A stretch of DNA of 64,000 bases from Mercurialis annua (Eukaryota; Streptophyta; Magnoliopsida; Malpighiales; Euphorbiaceae). A model generated the notes under the pieces. It ran no database searches, was not told the origin of the DNA, and saw only the letters and a program-made list of their open reading frames with translations. Position numbers and translations under genes: made by a program. The stretch lies in contig NC_065574.1 of NCBI RefSeq assembly GCF_937616625.2, positions 2,356,001 to 2,420,000 on the forward strand, in the 5' to 3' direction. This document shows positions 12,804-24,297 of the stretch, piece by piece; position 1 is the stretch's first letter, and every line of letters starts with the position of its first letter.

Positions 12804-13187
12804 GGGCTTAATTACTTAAAAACCACTCACCTTGAACTTTTTTTTCGTTTATACCCTGACCTAGGAAAAAATTCATTTATACCCTGACGTATATATTTAT
12901 GTTTCACCTTTACCCCGAGGCACTAAATTAACCTCTTTTCATTAAAAAAAAGTTTAAAATAGTTCTTCATTTTTAACCTAAGCTAATTAGAGTTTAATTA
13001 GAATTAAATTTTTCTTTAAATGAAAGACTATTTTAAGCTTTTTTTTAAAATAAAAAGAGGTTAATTTAGTGACTTGGGGTAGAGGTGAAACATAAACACA
13101 TACGTCAGGGTATAAATGAACTTTTTTCTAGGTCAGGGTATAAACGAAAAAAATATTCAAGGTGGGTGGTTTTTAAGTAATTAAGCC
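12804..13187. mobile_element. Mutator-like foldback MITE with 9-bp target duplication
   Basis: The two halves are long inverted repeats. The left end GGGCTTAATTACTTAAAAAC matches the reverse complement of the right end (...GTTTTTAAGTAATTAAGCC, ending at 13187). It is flanked by an exact 9-bp direct repeat ATTTTCAAA (12795-12803 and 13188-13196). The arms contain repeated TATACCCTGAC units. A 9-bp duplication is typical of Mutator-like elements. No coding capacity. Confidence 0.85.
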
Positions 13188-13401
13188 ATTTTCAAAACAT
13201 AATTATACAACGAACATTACACCTAGATCGTGGGTTCAATCCCTTACACAAGCGTTTTTTTTAATTAATTTTAAATTTTTTTAAAAAACCAGTCCATATT
13301 TATCAAAAATTATAAAAATTAACGAATCAAAATATCAAAATTACATTCCTTATGGATACTTCTATCAATCTATATCTATATCTATATTATAATATAATCT
13401 T

Positions 13402-14249
13402 GAGCTCCAAATTAAGCATCATGCATATTTTGACAAGTGGATCGACTACAAATTGCCATGTGGCAATTACTCATTTAAAATTGATTTATTATTTTATTAA
13501 AAAAACTAATAATTAATATTTTTTAAGTTATAAAATATGAAAAGTTAAAACTTGCAATAATTAAATTAGTTTCATAAACTTATTAATATTAATAGTATAA
13601 AAAAACTCTTAAGATTTTATAATTTATATAAGTTTAAATTAAATTAAATTAATTGTTTTTATTTTTAATATATAATAATATAAAAATCTTTTAATCCTCA
13701 TAATTTTAAAATACATCCTATTAAATGTTACATATTTTAAAATAATATTTTTATTTCATTATATGCTAAAAATATGAATAATTTTAAAATTAGAGCTCCA
13801 AATTAAGCATCATGCATATTTTGACAAGTGGATCGACTACAAATTGCCATGTGGCAATTACTCATTTAAAATTGATTTATTATTTTATTAAAAAAACTAA
13901 TAATTAATATTTTTTAAGTTATGAAATATGAAAAGTTAAAACTTGCAATAATTAAATTGGTTTCATAAACTTATTAATATTAATAGTATAGAAAAACTCT
14001 TAAGATTTTATAATTTATAAACATGAAAAAACTCTTCAAATTTCATGACCGTCAAATTTATAAAATTCTATTAGTTTAAATTAAATTAAATTAATTAAAT
14101 TAAATTATTTTTTTTATTTTTAATATATAATAATATAAAAATCTTTTAATCCTCATAATTTTAAAATACATCCTATTGAATATTACATATTTTAAAAAAA
14201 TATTTTTATTTCATTATATGCTAAAAATATGAATAATTTTAAAATTAAA
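13402..14249. repeat. Direct tandem duplication inside the Helitron
   Basis: Two copies, 13402-13792 and 13793-14249, each starting GAGCTCCAAATTAAGCATCA and nearly identical through the first 200 bases. The second copy has an insertion of about 50 bp near 14020-14080. Low divergence suggests the duplication is fairly recent. Confidence 0.85.
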
Positions 14250-14496
14250 TTTAGTTAATTAAAATTTAAAGTTATAGATTTTTATAAATGTGATCGTTAC
14301 AAAATTTGAAGAGTTTCTATTTATGTTTATAAGTTATAAAATATTAAGAGTTTTGAAATATTATTAATATTTTTAGGTTATGAAATTAAATGTATTAAAT
14401 ATATTTTTTACCTTTTCATATTTGTTTAAGAACGTTTTGTATAACATCTAACTTTTCATATTTTTCAGTTAATTACAACTTCTTTGTAATGAAATG

Positions 14497-14497
<1 letters not shown>

Positions 14498-14570
<73 letters not shown>
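14498..14570. repeat. (TA)n microsatellite, about 73 bp
   Basis: Uninterrupted alternating TA run of about 36 dinucleotides within the Helitron. Confidence 0.97.
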
Positions 14571-14572
<2 letters not shown>

Positions 14573-15742
14573 ATACACACATCCTTAATCATAAACAAAC
14601 ATGGTTTTTTAGAGTTTCTTATATCTATTTCTTTCTATTTTTTTATACTTGATATTGTCTTATGCAACTCTTTCCCGCTATAAAAGAGTTTCATAATGAA
14701 GTACGCTTATAGTAAGTATTGTATATCTTTTTGATATTGTTTAATTTATGTGTATGGTTGTTGTTGTTGAATGTTAATATATTTTGTTGACATTCGACCT
14801 AAATTGCTAAATAATTCAAAGAAACGAGAATTGAATGCCATTGAAATATATATGTTTTAGACATGAACTATGCTATCGTAATTATATGATTTCAATGAAT
14901 ATGTTGATGTTATGAGGTTCATCAAAACAATTCAACATAAAAGATTTATTTTTTTTTGCATTAAATTGATTTAAGACTCACATTTATTTTCCGTCAAATG
15001 TCTTTTTATTCATTTATATTACATATATCTAATTTTTTTATTATATTTTTAAAAAAACAGTATGTTAATAAAAACATTGATTATGAATTTTAAATGTTTA
15101 ATTATAATATTATTATTAATATGTTATGAAATATGAAATGTTTTTGAAATTAAATAGAAATAATTAAAATTTAATCTTATTATATTTTTTAATTTTTTGG
15201 TTATGAAATTTAATGAATTTTTGTTAAAACTTAATGAAATTTTCTTAAACTTTATGAGTAGTTATAATTTATGTTTAAAAGGTATAAAATATGAAGAATT
15301 TTTATTAATGTATTAAATATATGAAATTTAATTTTTTTATTATATTTAAAACTTATGAAATTTATCATATTAATAAATAATGATATTGAAAATATTTTTT
15401 AAATTATTAAAATCACCCGCGCAACGCGCGGGAATCGACCTAGTTTAGTCATAGTTATGAAATATATAAAATTATTTTGCCTTCATATATAAGTTGAACA
15501 TAATACTTTAAATCAAAATGTAGTATATCAAAACAAGTGGAAATAAATTTGAAGATGAAAGAAAAATATATACATTTTTTTTTCTGTTCTTTACAGGATA
15601 TATATATATATATATCTCTATAAAATGTTCATCTTCCTGTCTACAATTGTTTTTTGAAAAAATCAATTGCTGCTAGATCTTCTTTTTTGTACCAAAATCT
15701 GTAATAACTTTTGTTGTATGGTAGTATTATAGCTTATGCAAG

Positions 15743-18638
15743 CTATGGGCTAGGAGAAGATATAATGGCAGCTGGTAATCTTTGTGGATGCTGAATTATC
15801 ACCACGATCGGCTCCTCGGAACTTCTATCACAGGATGATGAAGATGAAATTGGCTGCATAAGCATCAACAACATTTCAGTACACAAGCCAACAGATTATT
15901 AGCAGGCTACTAACACCGTAAAAACTACTATGGCTAGCTCATGCGGGTGCGGGCTTGACTTACCACTCCGATGTGCCATTGACGACAATTGAAATCTTTA
16001 AAAGTTGCAGCATCCATTTCCTGCAATAAGAAAGAGTGAATTATTAGAAAAGAAAAGTGAATGTGTGACTGAATTCGAGATGAAATTTTCCGTTTTCTGT
16101 TTTCCGAGCGGGAATCTTGCACAGAACTTTCTCGATTCCTACATTTTAAAGTTTCCGGAAATTGAAGCACCTAATGCTTGTGAAACTTGAAAATTCTATA
16201 TTTACAGCCTATTCTTGAAAAGGAATTATTTTCCGATGTTTTAAAATTTGGTTTCTCCCGTTTAAGCATTTCTGTTTCCGTGCTAGATAGTTTGATACTA
16301 GTAATGGTAGCATATTGGATGTTAATGTGTTGGAAATTAATGAAAGAACAACCACTGAATCCTCTGTTATGGATGAATTCTTTAATATATCAGGCAGACT
16401 GTAAGACACAAATATAACATGAGTGATTACCACTTACCATACGGTAAATTGGAGGTGCCATTATCTCTCCTTTAGATTTTACAGTCGGCATCACGTAGAA
16501 ACGCGGTGCCAAGTCTTGAGACCGAAAAGTCCACCTGTAAATGTGGCATAAATGAAAAGGAACTCAGTGCATTAGAACAGCTTATAACAAACTTCCACAA
16601 TGTTTCGTGATAATCTTCCATTAGAATGCGACCATCGAGACTGCAAAAATGAGCTTACGACCACATGGGAGGGTTATTCAAACATACCCGATGTACAGCA
16701 ATATGCAGAATTGCGCCCATTCTTTAAGTAACAACCGCAGCCAATAATTTTCTGAAGACGTATCCACATTAATGTGAATCTGAAAATTAATATGCTTAGT
16801 GCCCCAGTGATCAATGCATACTCTGAAGAATAGATGACAAATGGACAATTGAAAATTTCATACCACAGTTTCAGCCATTACAACTATTTGCATTGCACCC
16901 TGAAATTTCCTGCAGATAGACATTGAAGTTCGAGAAAATGTTTTTTCAATTAAATGCAAGATCATCATTAGTAAATATTGTAGACTTGGTATTATTGTGC
17001 AATTACCAATATTATCAGGAATTAATTTTATATGAGCAACACATACTTGAACATTAAGTACTTTGTATACACTGCATCATGCATATCTCGAACATCCTCG
17101 TCCTCTACAAAGTTTAATTGTTCCCTCAACATTGATAGATTTTGCGATATCTGGTGGAATATCAGATAGAATGAAGTCAAATAATTCAGCAGCAGCAGCA
17201 CCTACAACGCAGCATACAGGAAAAAAATCAGGGTTTATCGTAGGAAAACCCGGTGAGGACAACAATTCTGCAAAATCAGAACAATGTAGCGAAAAGTAAA
17301 AAATAGGAGAATAACAAGATGGAAAACTTACTGTGAAATACGGCACAGAAGCTCTATACCCCACGAGAGTCAAGTAAAAGACACATCCAAGTGCAGCTGT
17401 AGCACGTCTCTCAGTTACTGAAAGGCGCTCACACATAATGCAGTAACCATGTGAAATAAGCAGGAATGACACAAAAGAAGCTGTCTGAAAGAGCACTCCG
17501 GTTATATAAACCCCGAATGATAACCACAGCGAGCATATTTCATGATAAAAGCAAGAGTACCTGCATGAATCGTACTTGGGATCTTTTATACACATTTCAG
17601 CTTACAAATTAATAAAGCAACCCATCACATATAGTCACAATGTCAATGGGAACATTACAATAGTCATAATACACTCGGTAAAATGAAAAATATTTTCAAA
17701 ATCTTATGCTGCAAAATATTGAAGTGTTCTTCAATAATACGTGCATGAGAAACATAACAAAAGACATCAAGTACCTCCATTTTAACACCAAAAATGTTCA
17801 TTTCATTATTTTTCTTCTTGCAATTGGCGTAGTTTATGCGTAGTTTTCGCTATAATTAGGAAACCTACCAGAAGAGGAATGAAAGCGTGAGCTGCAAAGC
17901 TTTAATCAATGGCACAGATGCCAGTGTCCACTCCAAATTACTCGTCTGTTCTAGTATAATCACAAAACACAGACAAAAATTACAAAGAAATTAATAGTTT
18001 ATCTTAAAAATAAATACCAATTGCAAATTCAGCTTAAATTATCACAAATTAAACAAAACAAATTATTTACATACAAATATGGTCATCTTAAAATTGCACG
18101 AAAACGGGACCAACTTCAAATTCATCCATTCCAAGAATGAAAATAATTACTAGACTAATAGACGGACACAGAAACAGAAAAACAGGACACTTGGACAGTG
18201 ACACATAAAACAATGTTAAGATTTTATACATTAAAAAAAGTTCCATGTCTGAAACGCCAAGTGTTCGACATTTCTGATTGAATGAAGTTCGTGTTAACGG
18301 CCAAGAAATCAAATATTTAACCGGGGTTTTCTTATGTCACTTCCTCAGAAACAGAACCCAGAAAATACCAGCATTCAAAATTTCAAAGTTTACCAAAACT
18401 CAAACATTTTAGTTACACTCCATTACCAAAATAACACAAAAAATAAAGAACAAAATTAAAGTAAAGTAAGAGATGAAGAATTAATCACCTGAAAATGGCG
18501 GTTTTTAAAGGTATTAAGAGTCCAAGAAAAACCAGAAATTAACCAAATGAAAAGTAAAGCAAGATAAACTGAAGGAAGTGGCCTATAAGACTCGTCAATT
18601 ACTATTCGAAACGCACCAATACTTTCTTGTAAATCCAT
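15743..18638 (-). CDS. Multi-pass membrane protein, probably of the lung-7TM/GPR-like group (337 aa)
   Basis: Nine exons: 18638-18489, 17945-17869, 17560-17332, 17201-17047, 16909-16864, 16779-16688, 16534-16438, 16020-15964, 15853-15743; 1014 nt with all phases matching. The ATG at 18638 (MDLQESIGAF) is the first in frame. Hydrophobic segments alternate with short loops: YLALLFIWLISGFSWTL, VPLIKALQLTLSFLFW, GVYITGVLFQTASFVSFLLI, ALGCVFYLTLVGY, VLLLNYLTSFYLIF and WAQFCILLYIGW. Arg/Glu loops (CERLSVTERRA) and a soluble Pro/Ser-rich tail ending SSPSP also occur. The pattern looks like plant seven-transmembrane proteins related to GPR180/lung-7TM families, but I identify it only by topology and flavour. 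Location and role are unknown. Intron 7 contains a degenerate hAT-like repeat. Confidence 0.75.
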
Positions 18639-18699
18639 TTTGCAAGTACCCACTAATTTTTTCTGATTCAAAATTACTATTACAGAACTCAAAAATTCT

Positions 18700-20963
18700 G
18701 AGTCTTTTTGTTTCGGTTTCTTGAGTTCGTGGTTTTTCAGGTGTAAGTTGTCAGCTTTTATACTTTAGTAGCTATTCCTTATACACGTGTCCTATGATTT
18801 TAAGTAACAATAATTTTTTGTAACAAATCAAAATTTAACTTAATATTTTTAAAATTTAATTATATGACCACTGTTGCTTCCGTTAATTCGGAAAATAATT
18901 ATTAATTAAATCTCAAATTTATTGTATAATAGATTAAATTTATTATAGGGATAAAAATGAACTAAATTACTCTTTTATTTTAACTAAAAGGTTTAAAATC
19001 GGATTTGAATATATCATGTGGCATACACCATTTAAGTTTTATTTTATTTTATACTTGTTTTTACATCATATGGCTTCTTAAAATTACAGGTAAAAATAAA
19101 TGGAGTGGGATATAAGTTTAGTAGTTTGATTATTGAGTTTGTTCACCTAATATTACATTCTTATTAATGATCCAAAACTAAAGAATTATAAATTTATTAG
19201 ACTTGTTTTGAACATACGTCTTTAAGAAGGTCAAACCAAGTTTGCCTTTCAAATTATAACATTTTTTTTCTTTTTCAAGGGATATAGCACATTACAATTA
19301 ATTTCAGGTTTAATATTATGCTAAATAAGATAAATATAACTTACAAAAGTAACAAATAATACACCATAGTATTATTTTTTTTGTTATATAATTGGGGAGG
19401 GGAGAGCGCTTGTGGGAAGATTTAAACTTACGACCTACCAATTTACTGTCCACTGCTTATACCATAGAATTTATAATTCATTGGTACACTATATTATACT
19501 TAACTTCAATTTAGTTTTTTTTTCTTTTCAATTTAATGGTATCACCCTTATCATTTGCATAAGTTTTCCAACTTTCTATCTTTTTATTATAATCAGAAAA
19601 GTTTTATCTTGCATCTAAATTTTTTAAGTCGAAGTATAATATTTTTACCGCGTAGAAACTTCTAATATAGTATTTGATTGATTAAGTACATAGAAATATC
19701 ATTGATTTTATTATGAACAATGAAAACCTTTTTGAACTTTATATTTTATTTTTGGACATAAAATGCATTGCTTGAGTATCGGAGTAGAAATTAATTTTAG
19801 GAAAAATGCATATTTGAATCTTTTTACTGTCACATTATTTTGAATTGGATTCTTTAACCATAATTTGTATACATGGAATTCTGATACTTTAATTTTATTG
19901 AAATGAACTCCATCACACAAAGTATCGACGTTAATTTTTTTGTAAAAATCTATTAATATATGTGTAATTTTATATTCCATAATTTTAAATCAGACCAAAA
20001 CAAAACAATCGAAGGGTGTTTTTAAAAAAAATAAAAGTGCAGCAATTCAATTCAAAAAAAATTAATATAAAAAAATAATAATAAAAATATCTCAGACGTA
20101 GTAACGATGCGTGAAGTACACCCACTCTATACTGAGAGACCTAATGTGTACAAAACTAAATAAATAGAGACTCAATCTTGATAAATACTAATAGAGGGAT
20201 CTAAATTAAAAAATATATAATAGTGCATGGATATAAATATATAATTTGCCTTTTATTTTATGGATAATATGTTATTAAAAAGGGCATTAAAGTAATTTGA
20301 ATGATTTAGTTGATCCTCCAAAGTCGAGGTGGGCAATGAAGGGGAAAGAGTGGTTATATTGCGTGACTACATCACTAAGCATTCTCACCAACTTCATTTC
20401 CCTCAAAACTCACACAACTTATTAACATTTACACACTGATTTAATTCTTCATCTCTTATTTATATATGTTATGCTTATCTTAGTTTGATCTAAATTTATT
20501 TAAGGTCTAGTTTGGCACAACTTAATAAATGATTTTATGAATTTTTTACAATTCATTTTTTGCACTGGATTTTTTAAAGCTAAATATGTCAGTTTTCCTC
20601 AAAAAAAAAAGTTTAGGTTAGCCAAATTCTAAAAACAAATCACAAAAGAAAAAAAAAACAATATCCCAACGTTTTTTAAAGGATGGGTTTGAATAACTAT
20701 GGTTTTGACCAGCTACCATGGACGGTCATGCACCATTTGAGAAAATTGTTGCAACTAATTTTGGATATTTTAGCCAATTTTAATACATGCTTCTCTCTAC
20801 CTTATAGTGGCATTACAATTTTTTTTGTACCAATTTATGTATTCTTGCTTACAATAATAAATTATATTAAAATATGTTATGTAGATTAATTTAATAATTT
20901 TTAAATAATAAAAATAATATTAAATGTATAAAGAAATGTATACTCTACCTCTTCAAAAATATA
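18700..20963. other. Gene-poor AT-rich intergenic region
   Basis: No convincing exon on either strand. Near 19390-19440 there is a segment 'attggggaggggagagcgct', resembling one at 39709-39728 (gggggagggggagcgctcg). Read on the minus strand it is reminiscent of a SINE-type repeat end, but it is too short to classify. Confidence 0.4.
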
Positions 20964-21244
20964 CTTCCTCCGTTCTAATAGAATTGTCCACTTTAAGAAT
21001 ATTTTTTATCCCGAAATTCTTGTCCACTTTCAAAAATAACTAATTTTAACATTCAATTTTTCTATATTATCCCTGTTTTAAATTTACTAATTAATAGATT
21101 GAAAGTAAATTGCAAGTGGATCCTATATTAAATAGGGATATGGCAAAAAAAGTAAAAAAAATTTACAAATTTTATAAACAATAATTGTTATTTTTAAATT
21201 TTGTGATAAACGTAAAATGGATAATTTTATTAGAACAGAGGGAG
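20964..21244. mobile_element. Mariner/Stowaway-type MITE
   Basis: Terminal inverted repeats CTTCCTCCGTTCTAATAGAA and, at the right, ...TTAGAACAGAGGGAG, flanked by TA on both sides (20962-20963, 21245-21246). The CTCCCTCCGTYC end and TA duplication are typical of Stowaway-like elements. No coding sequence. Confidence 0.85.
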
Positions 21245-21484
21245 TATATTATTTGGTCAAGTTTATGGTGAAAAACAAATCCAAGAATCAGGAAAAAGAA
21301 AATGAATCAATCAAAATAAGGAAAATTGAAAAACAGTTATAGGTTTGTTTTGGACTCAAAATGATAAATACATATTTTCAGATATGGGCTAGAAGCCCAA
21401 TAATGAGATATCAAAATAAAGCCTTATTTGAAGTAAATTCGGTCCATATTAAATATATCGAGCTAGCATGTGAAAAAACATTAA

Positions 21485-21895
21485 GAGCATCTGTAATGGC
21501 TTCTTTAAAATTAACAAACTCTCCAATTTAAAGAGTTTTGCCAATAAATTAAAGTTCAATAAACTTTTTAAAATTCAAATTTAAAGTAGAGAGTGAAAAT
21601 GACTCTCTACATGTGGAGAGCCATTTTCACTCTTTAAATTTCAAATTTTAAAATAAGTTAGTTATTTTTCATTTGAAGTATTGTTTTAAATTTTTGAATT
21701 TTAAAACTGAATAAATAAATTAATATTATTAATATATTTTATTTTTTAATACTTTTATAAAAATAAAAATAAAATAAAGAGTTAATATTAGAGATTCTAT
21801 TGGAGTAAAACTAAATATATAACTCTTTATATTAAATATGCTATTTATTTTAATATATATGCCCTTTAAAATAAAGAGTACCATTGGAGATACTC
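21485..21895. mobile_element. PIF/Harbinger-like MITE with TAA target duplication
   Basis: Left end GAGCATCTGTAATGGCTTC and right end ...CCATTGGAGATACTC are inverted repeats. TAA flanks both sides (21482-21484, 21896-21898). An internal palindrome lies at about 21590-21633 (GAGTGAAAATGACTCTCTAC against its complement). No coding sequence. The GAGCATCTCCAATGG-like end is a common plant MITE end. Confidence 0.78.
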
Positions 21896-21899
21896 TAAA

Positions 21900-23146
21900 G
21901 ATGTTCATGAAATATCCCATACTTTGATTCATGTAATAATAACATAAAGTATAATATATCTAACAACTAATTTAGTTTGGACTATTTATAAAAATTGTAA
22001 TAATAATTTTATAAAATTGTTTTTTTATAATTTTATAAAATAAATATTATTTAAAAAAAAGTTTTATGGAATAATTATTTTATTTTATGCTATTGTATTT
22101 CATTAACTAAACATAGCCTAATTTTAATATTATAATTGTTTAAAATTATTCAGCTAAGCAAATATATTTATCCATAAATATTTGTTCTATTAGGATTTTA
22201 GATGAGATTAGTAATTATTTTCAAAGTTAATCTTCCTATTAAATAACTTACAAAGCTTTTGTACCTTAGTAATCATATACTCCATATAATTAACGAAAAT
22301 AATTAATTAACTAATAAATAAGGTTATATATTAGTCTTTTTCAATATTAAATTTTTTTGTTTAGATGAATAATTTAGAAAATTGAAGGAGTGTATAGTTT
22401 TTTTAGAGAGTATATGTTGGATAATGGACATTAGGGTACCCAAATTATTGTTATATTTTATTTTTGGTGAGTAAACTTTGATTTTATTCATATTTTTTTA
22501 CTAAACTTTAAAACTATTTCAACATAAATTTGTAAGCCAAAATAATGACGTGGCAACTGGATTATACTACTTGAAGTCATCTTTTGTTTATATTTTCATG
22601 AAAAATTTGTCAGTTATGAATAATTTCAATTGAATAAGAATTTTTTTTGGCCAAATTATATAAAAAAATAAGTAAAAGTTGACAGACAGATAACGTTTAT
22701 TAATCAAATTGAAAGAAATTAAGTTTGATCGCTAAAATAATATATTTTGATAGTTTGAATACTCCGTATCGATTATTCTGATATATCTTAGAATCATAAA
22801 CAAGTGATGTTGAAGAGAAATGTGTAAATAACAATCTATCTTGTACAAACATAAGAAATAAATAAGCAAAAAATGTCATCTTTCCATATTTATGTTAATT
22901 AGTTGTTCTTTGGCAAGTTGTAGGTTAGCATGTGCATGGATGGAGTATCTAATGTTATTATTTTTGCACTAATTTAGCATGTGGATCTTCTTGTGTGCTT
23001 TCTACAGTTTTGTATTTTGTATATTTAATGATAACTTCAAATTTATATATTACTGAATCTTAAACTAAAATTACAATTTTCCATTAGCAAAGTCTAATAA
23101 TGGAATGGCCAAATGGTCCATAATTTAAATGGTATATAATCCGCAG
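21900..23146. other. AT-rich intergenic region
   Basis: No gene, RNA gene or element end recognised. Confidence 0.5.
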
Positions 23147-23156
23147 GATAATATTC

Positions 23157-23494
23157 GGCTTAATACATAGTTTGACCTCTGAACTTATACCATTTTACCC
23201 ATCTAACCTCTAAACTTAACGTCTCACCTATCGAACCTCTGAACTTGTTAAATAATCCGATTTAACCCCTAAACTTAATAAATACGTAAATATTGAACCC
23301 CTCCGTGCCACCTGTCACTTGAAACATTCTAGAAGAAATTGTGTACGGAGGGGTTCAATGTTTACGTTTTTATCAAGTTTAGGGGTCAAATCGGATTATT
23401 TGACAAGTTCAGAGGTTCGATAGAGGAGACGTTATGTTTAGGGGTTAAATGGGTAAAAGGGTACAAGTTCAGGGGTCAAACTATGTATTCAGCC
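23157..23494. mobile_element. Mutator-like foldback MITE with 10-bp target duplication
   Basis: Left arm begins GGCTTAATACATAGTTTGAC; the right arm ends ...GTCAAACTATGTATTCAGCC. Exact 10-bp direct repeats GATAATATTC flank it (23147-23156, 23495-23504). Each arm contains several repeats of a unit like CCTCTGAACTTA / CCCCTAAACTTA. An apparent 74-codon frame at 23339-23563 is a by-product of the arm repeats. Confidence 0.88.
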
Positions 23495-24021
23495 GATAAT
23501 ATTCTGATAAGATCGTGGGATGAAATACTCCCACAAACGCCAACAATCCTCTTTCTTCAATAATAAAAAAAATTAAAATATTTTTTTTTGATAAATTATT
23601 TGTACTAAAAGTTAATTATCATTATTTTTATGGATTTACATATGAATTACTGCATCCCTTCTATTTCAAAAATTAAGTATAATTTCGCAATTTTTATGTT
23701 ATATATAACTGAAATCTTTTTATATTATAGAAAACTAAAATGTGAGGATACCTAGAAACTTTTTGAAAGTTTATAGCTCAAACGGTAATTTGGACCTAAT
23801 TTTTTTAGAATAACAGAAATAAACCCTTGTATTAATTCAACGGCACGAGGTTTGGAATTCTGAAGTGAAAGTGAAAAATATAATCAACATTGCTTTCCAA
23901 ATGATAAAATTAACTTTTTACTCGTTCATAAAATTAAAATAACTTCTTTCTGAATAATTCAACATTGACTTCTTTAGAATTAATTAGGTACCATATGCAA
24001 AATAGTTTGCTGATTCAACCT

Positions 24022-24290
24022 TGAACAAATTAGAGAGAAAACCTTTTCTTTATTAATAACAAAATAACCGTTTTTGTTACAGAAATAAGAGAATCATCTG
24101 AGTTCTTATATAGGAACTACATGATCTCACTAATCCGAATCTACAATCAATCACAGGGAACAAACTCCCTTGTAACAGATTTTAACAGAAAACAAAATAA
24201 CTGCTATGAACCTAAGTATGCAATTCACATGATTCTGACAGCTGGAGTTGCTGAGCTGGAATTGCTGAGCTGGAATGACAAGTCATATTA
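24022..24290 (-). repeat. 3' LTR of the copia element (269 bp)
   Basis: Shares almost all positions with 28817-29085. On the minus strand it starts TAATATGACTTGTCATTCC and ends AATTTGTTCA. A TATA-like CTATATAAG lies at about 24106-24114. Confidence 0.93.
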
Positions 24291-24297
24291 CGCCCCC

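Larger units (their letters stand above)
13369..15443 (+). mobile_element. Non-autonomous Helitron (about 2.1 kb)
   Basis: The 3' end is diagnostic: a 7-bp stem, 3-nt loop hairpin CCCGCGC-AAC-GCGCGGG at 15416-15432, then ending in CTAG at 15440-15443 followed by T. The 5' end is taken at A|TCTATATCTATATCTATATT (13369), the usual TC start. The interior is very AT-rich with no Rep/helicase coding sequence. It holds a direct duplication of about 0.4 kb (13402-13792 and 13793-14249) and a long TA microsatellite. Confidence 0.82.

Noticed and set aside
14489..14683. Frame rich in Tyr-Ile
   Set aside because: Translation of a TA microsatellite.
18639..18692. Upstream extension of the membrane protein start
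   Set aside because: It would need a TTG start; the ATG at 18638 is the first in-frame ATG.
23339..23563. 74-codon frame
   Set aside because: Lies across the arm of a foldback element and runs past its end; caused by the arm repeats.
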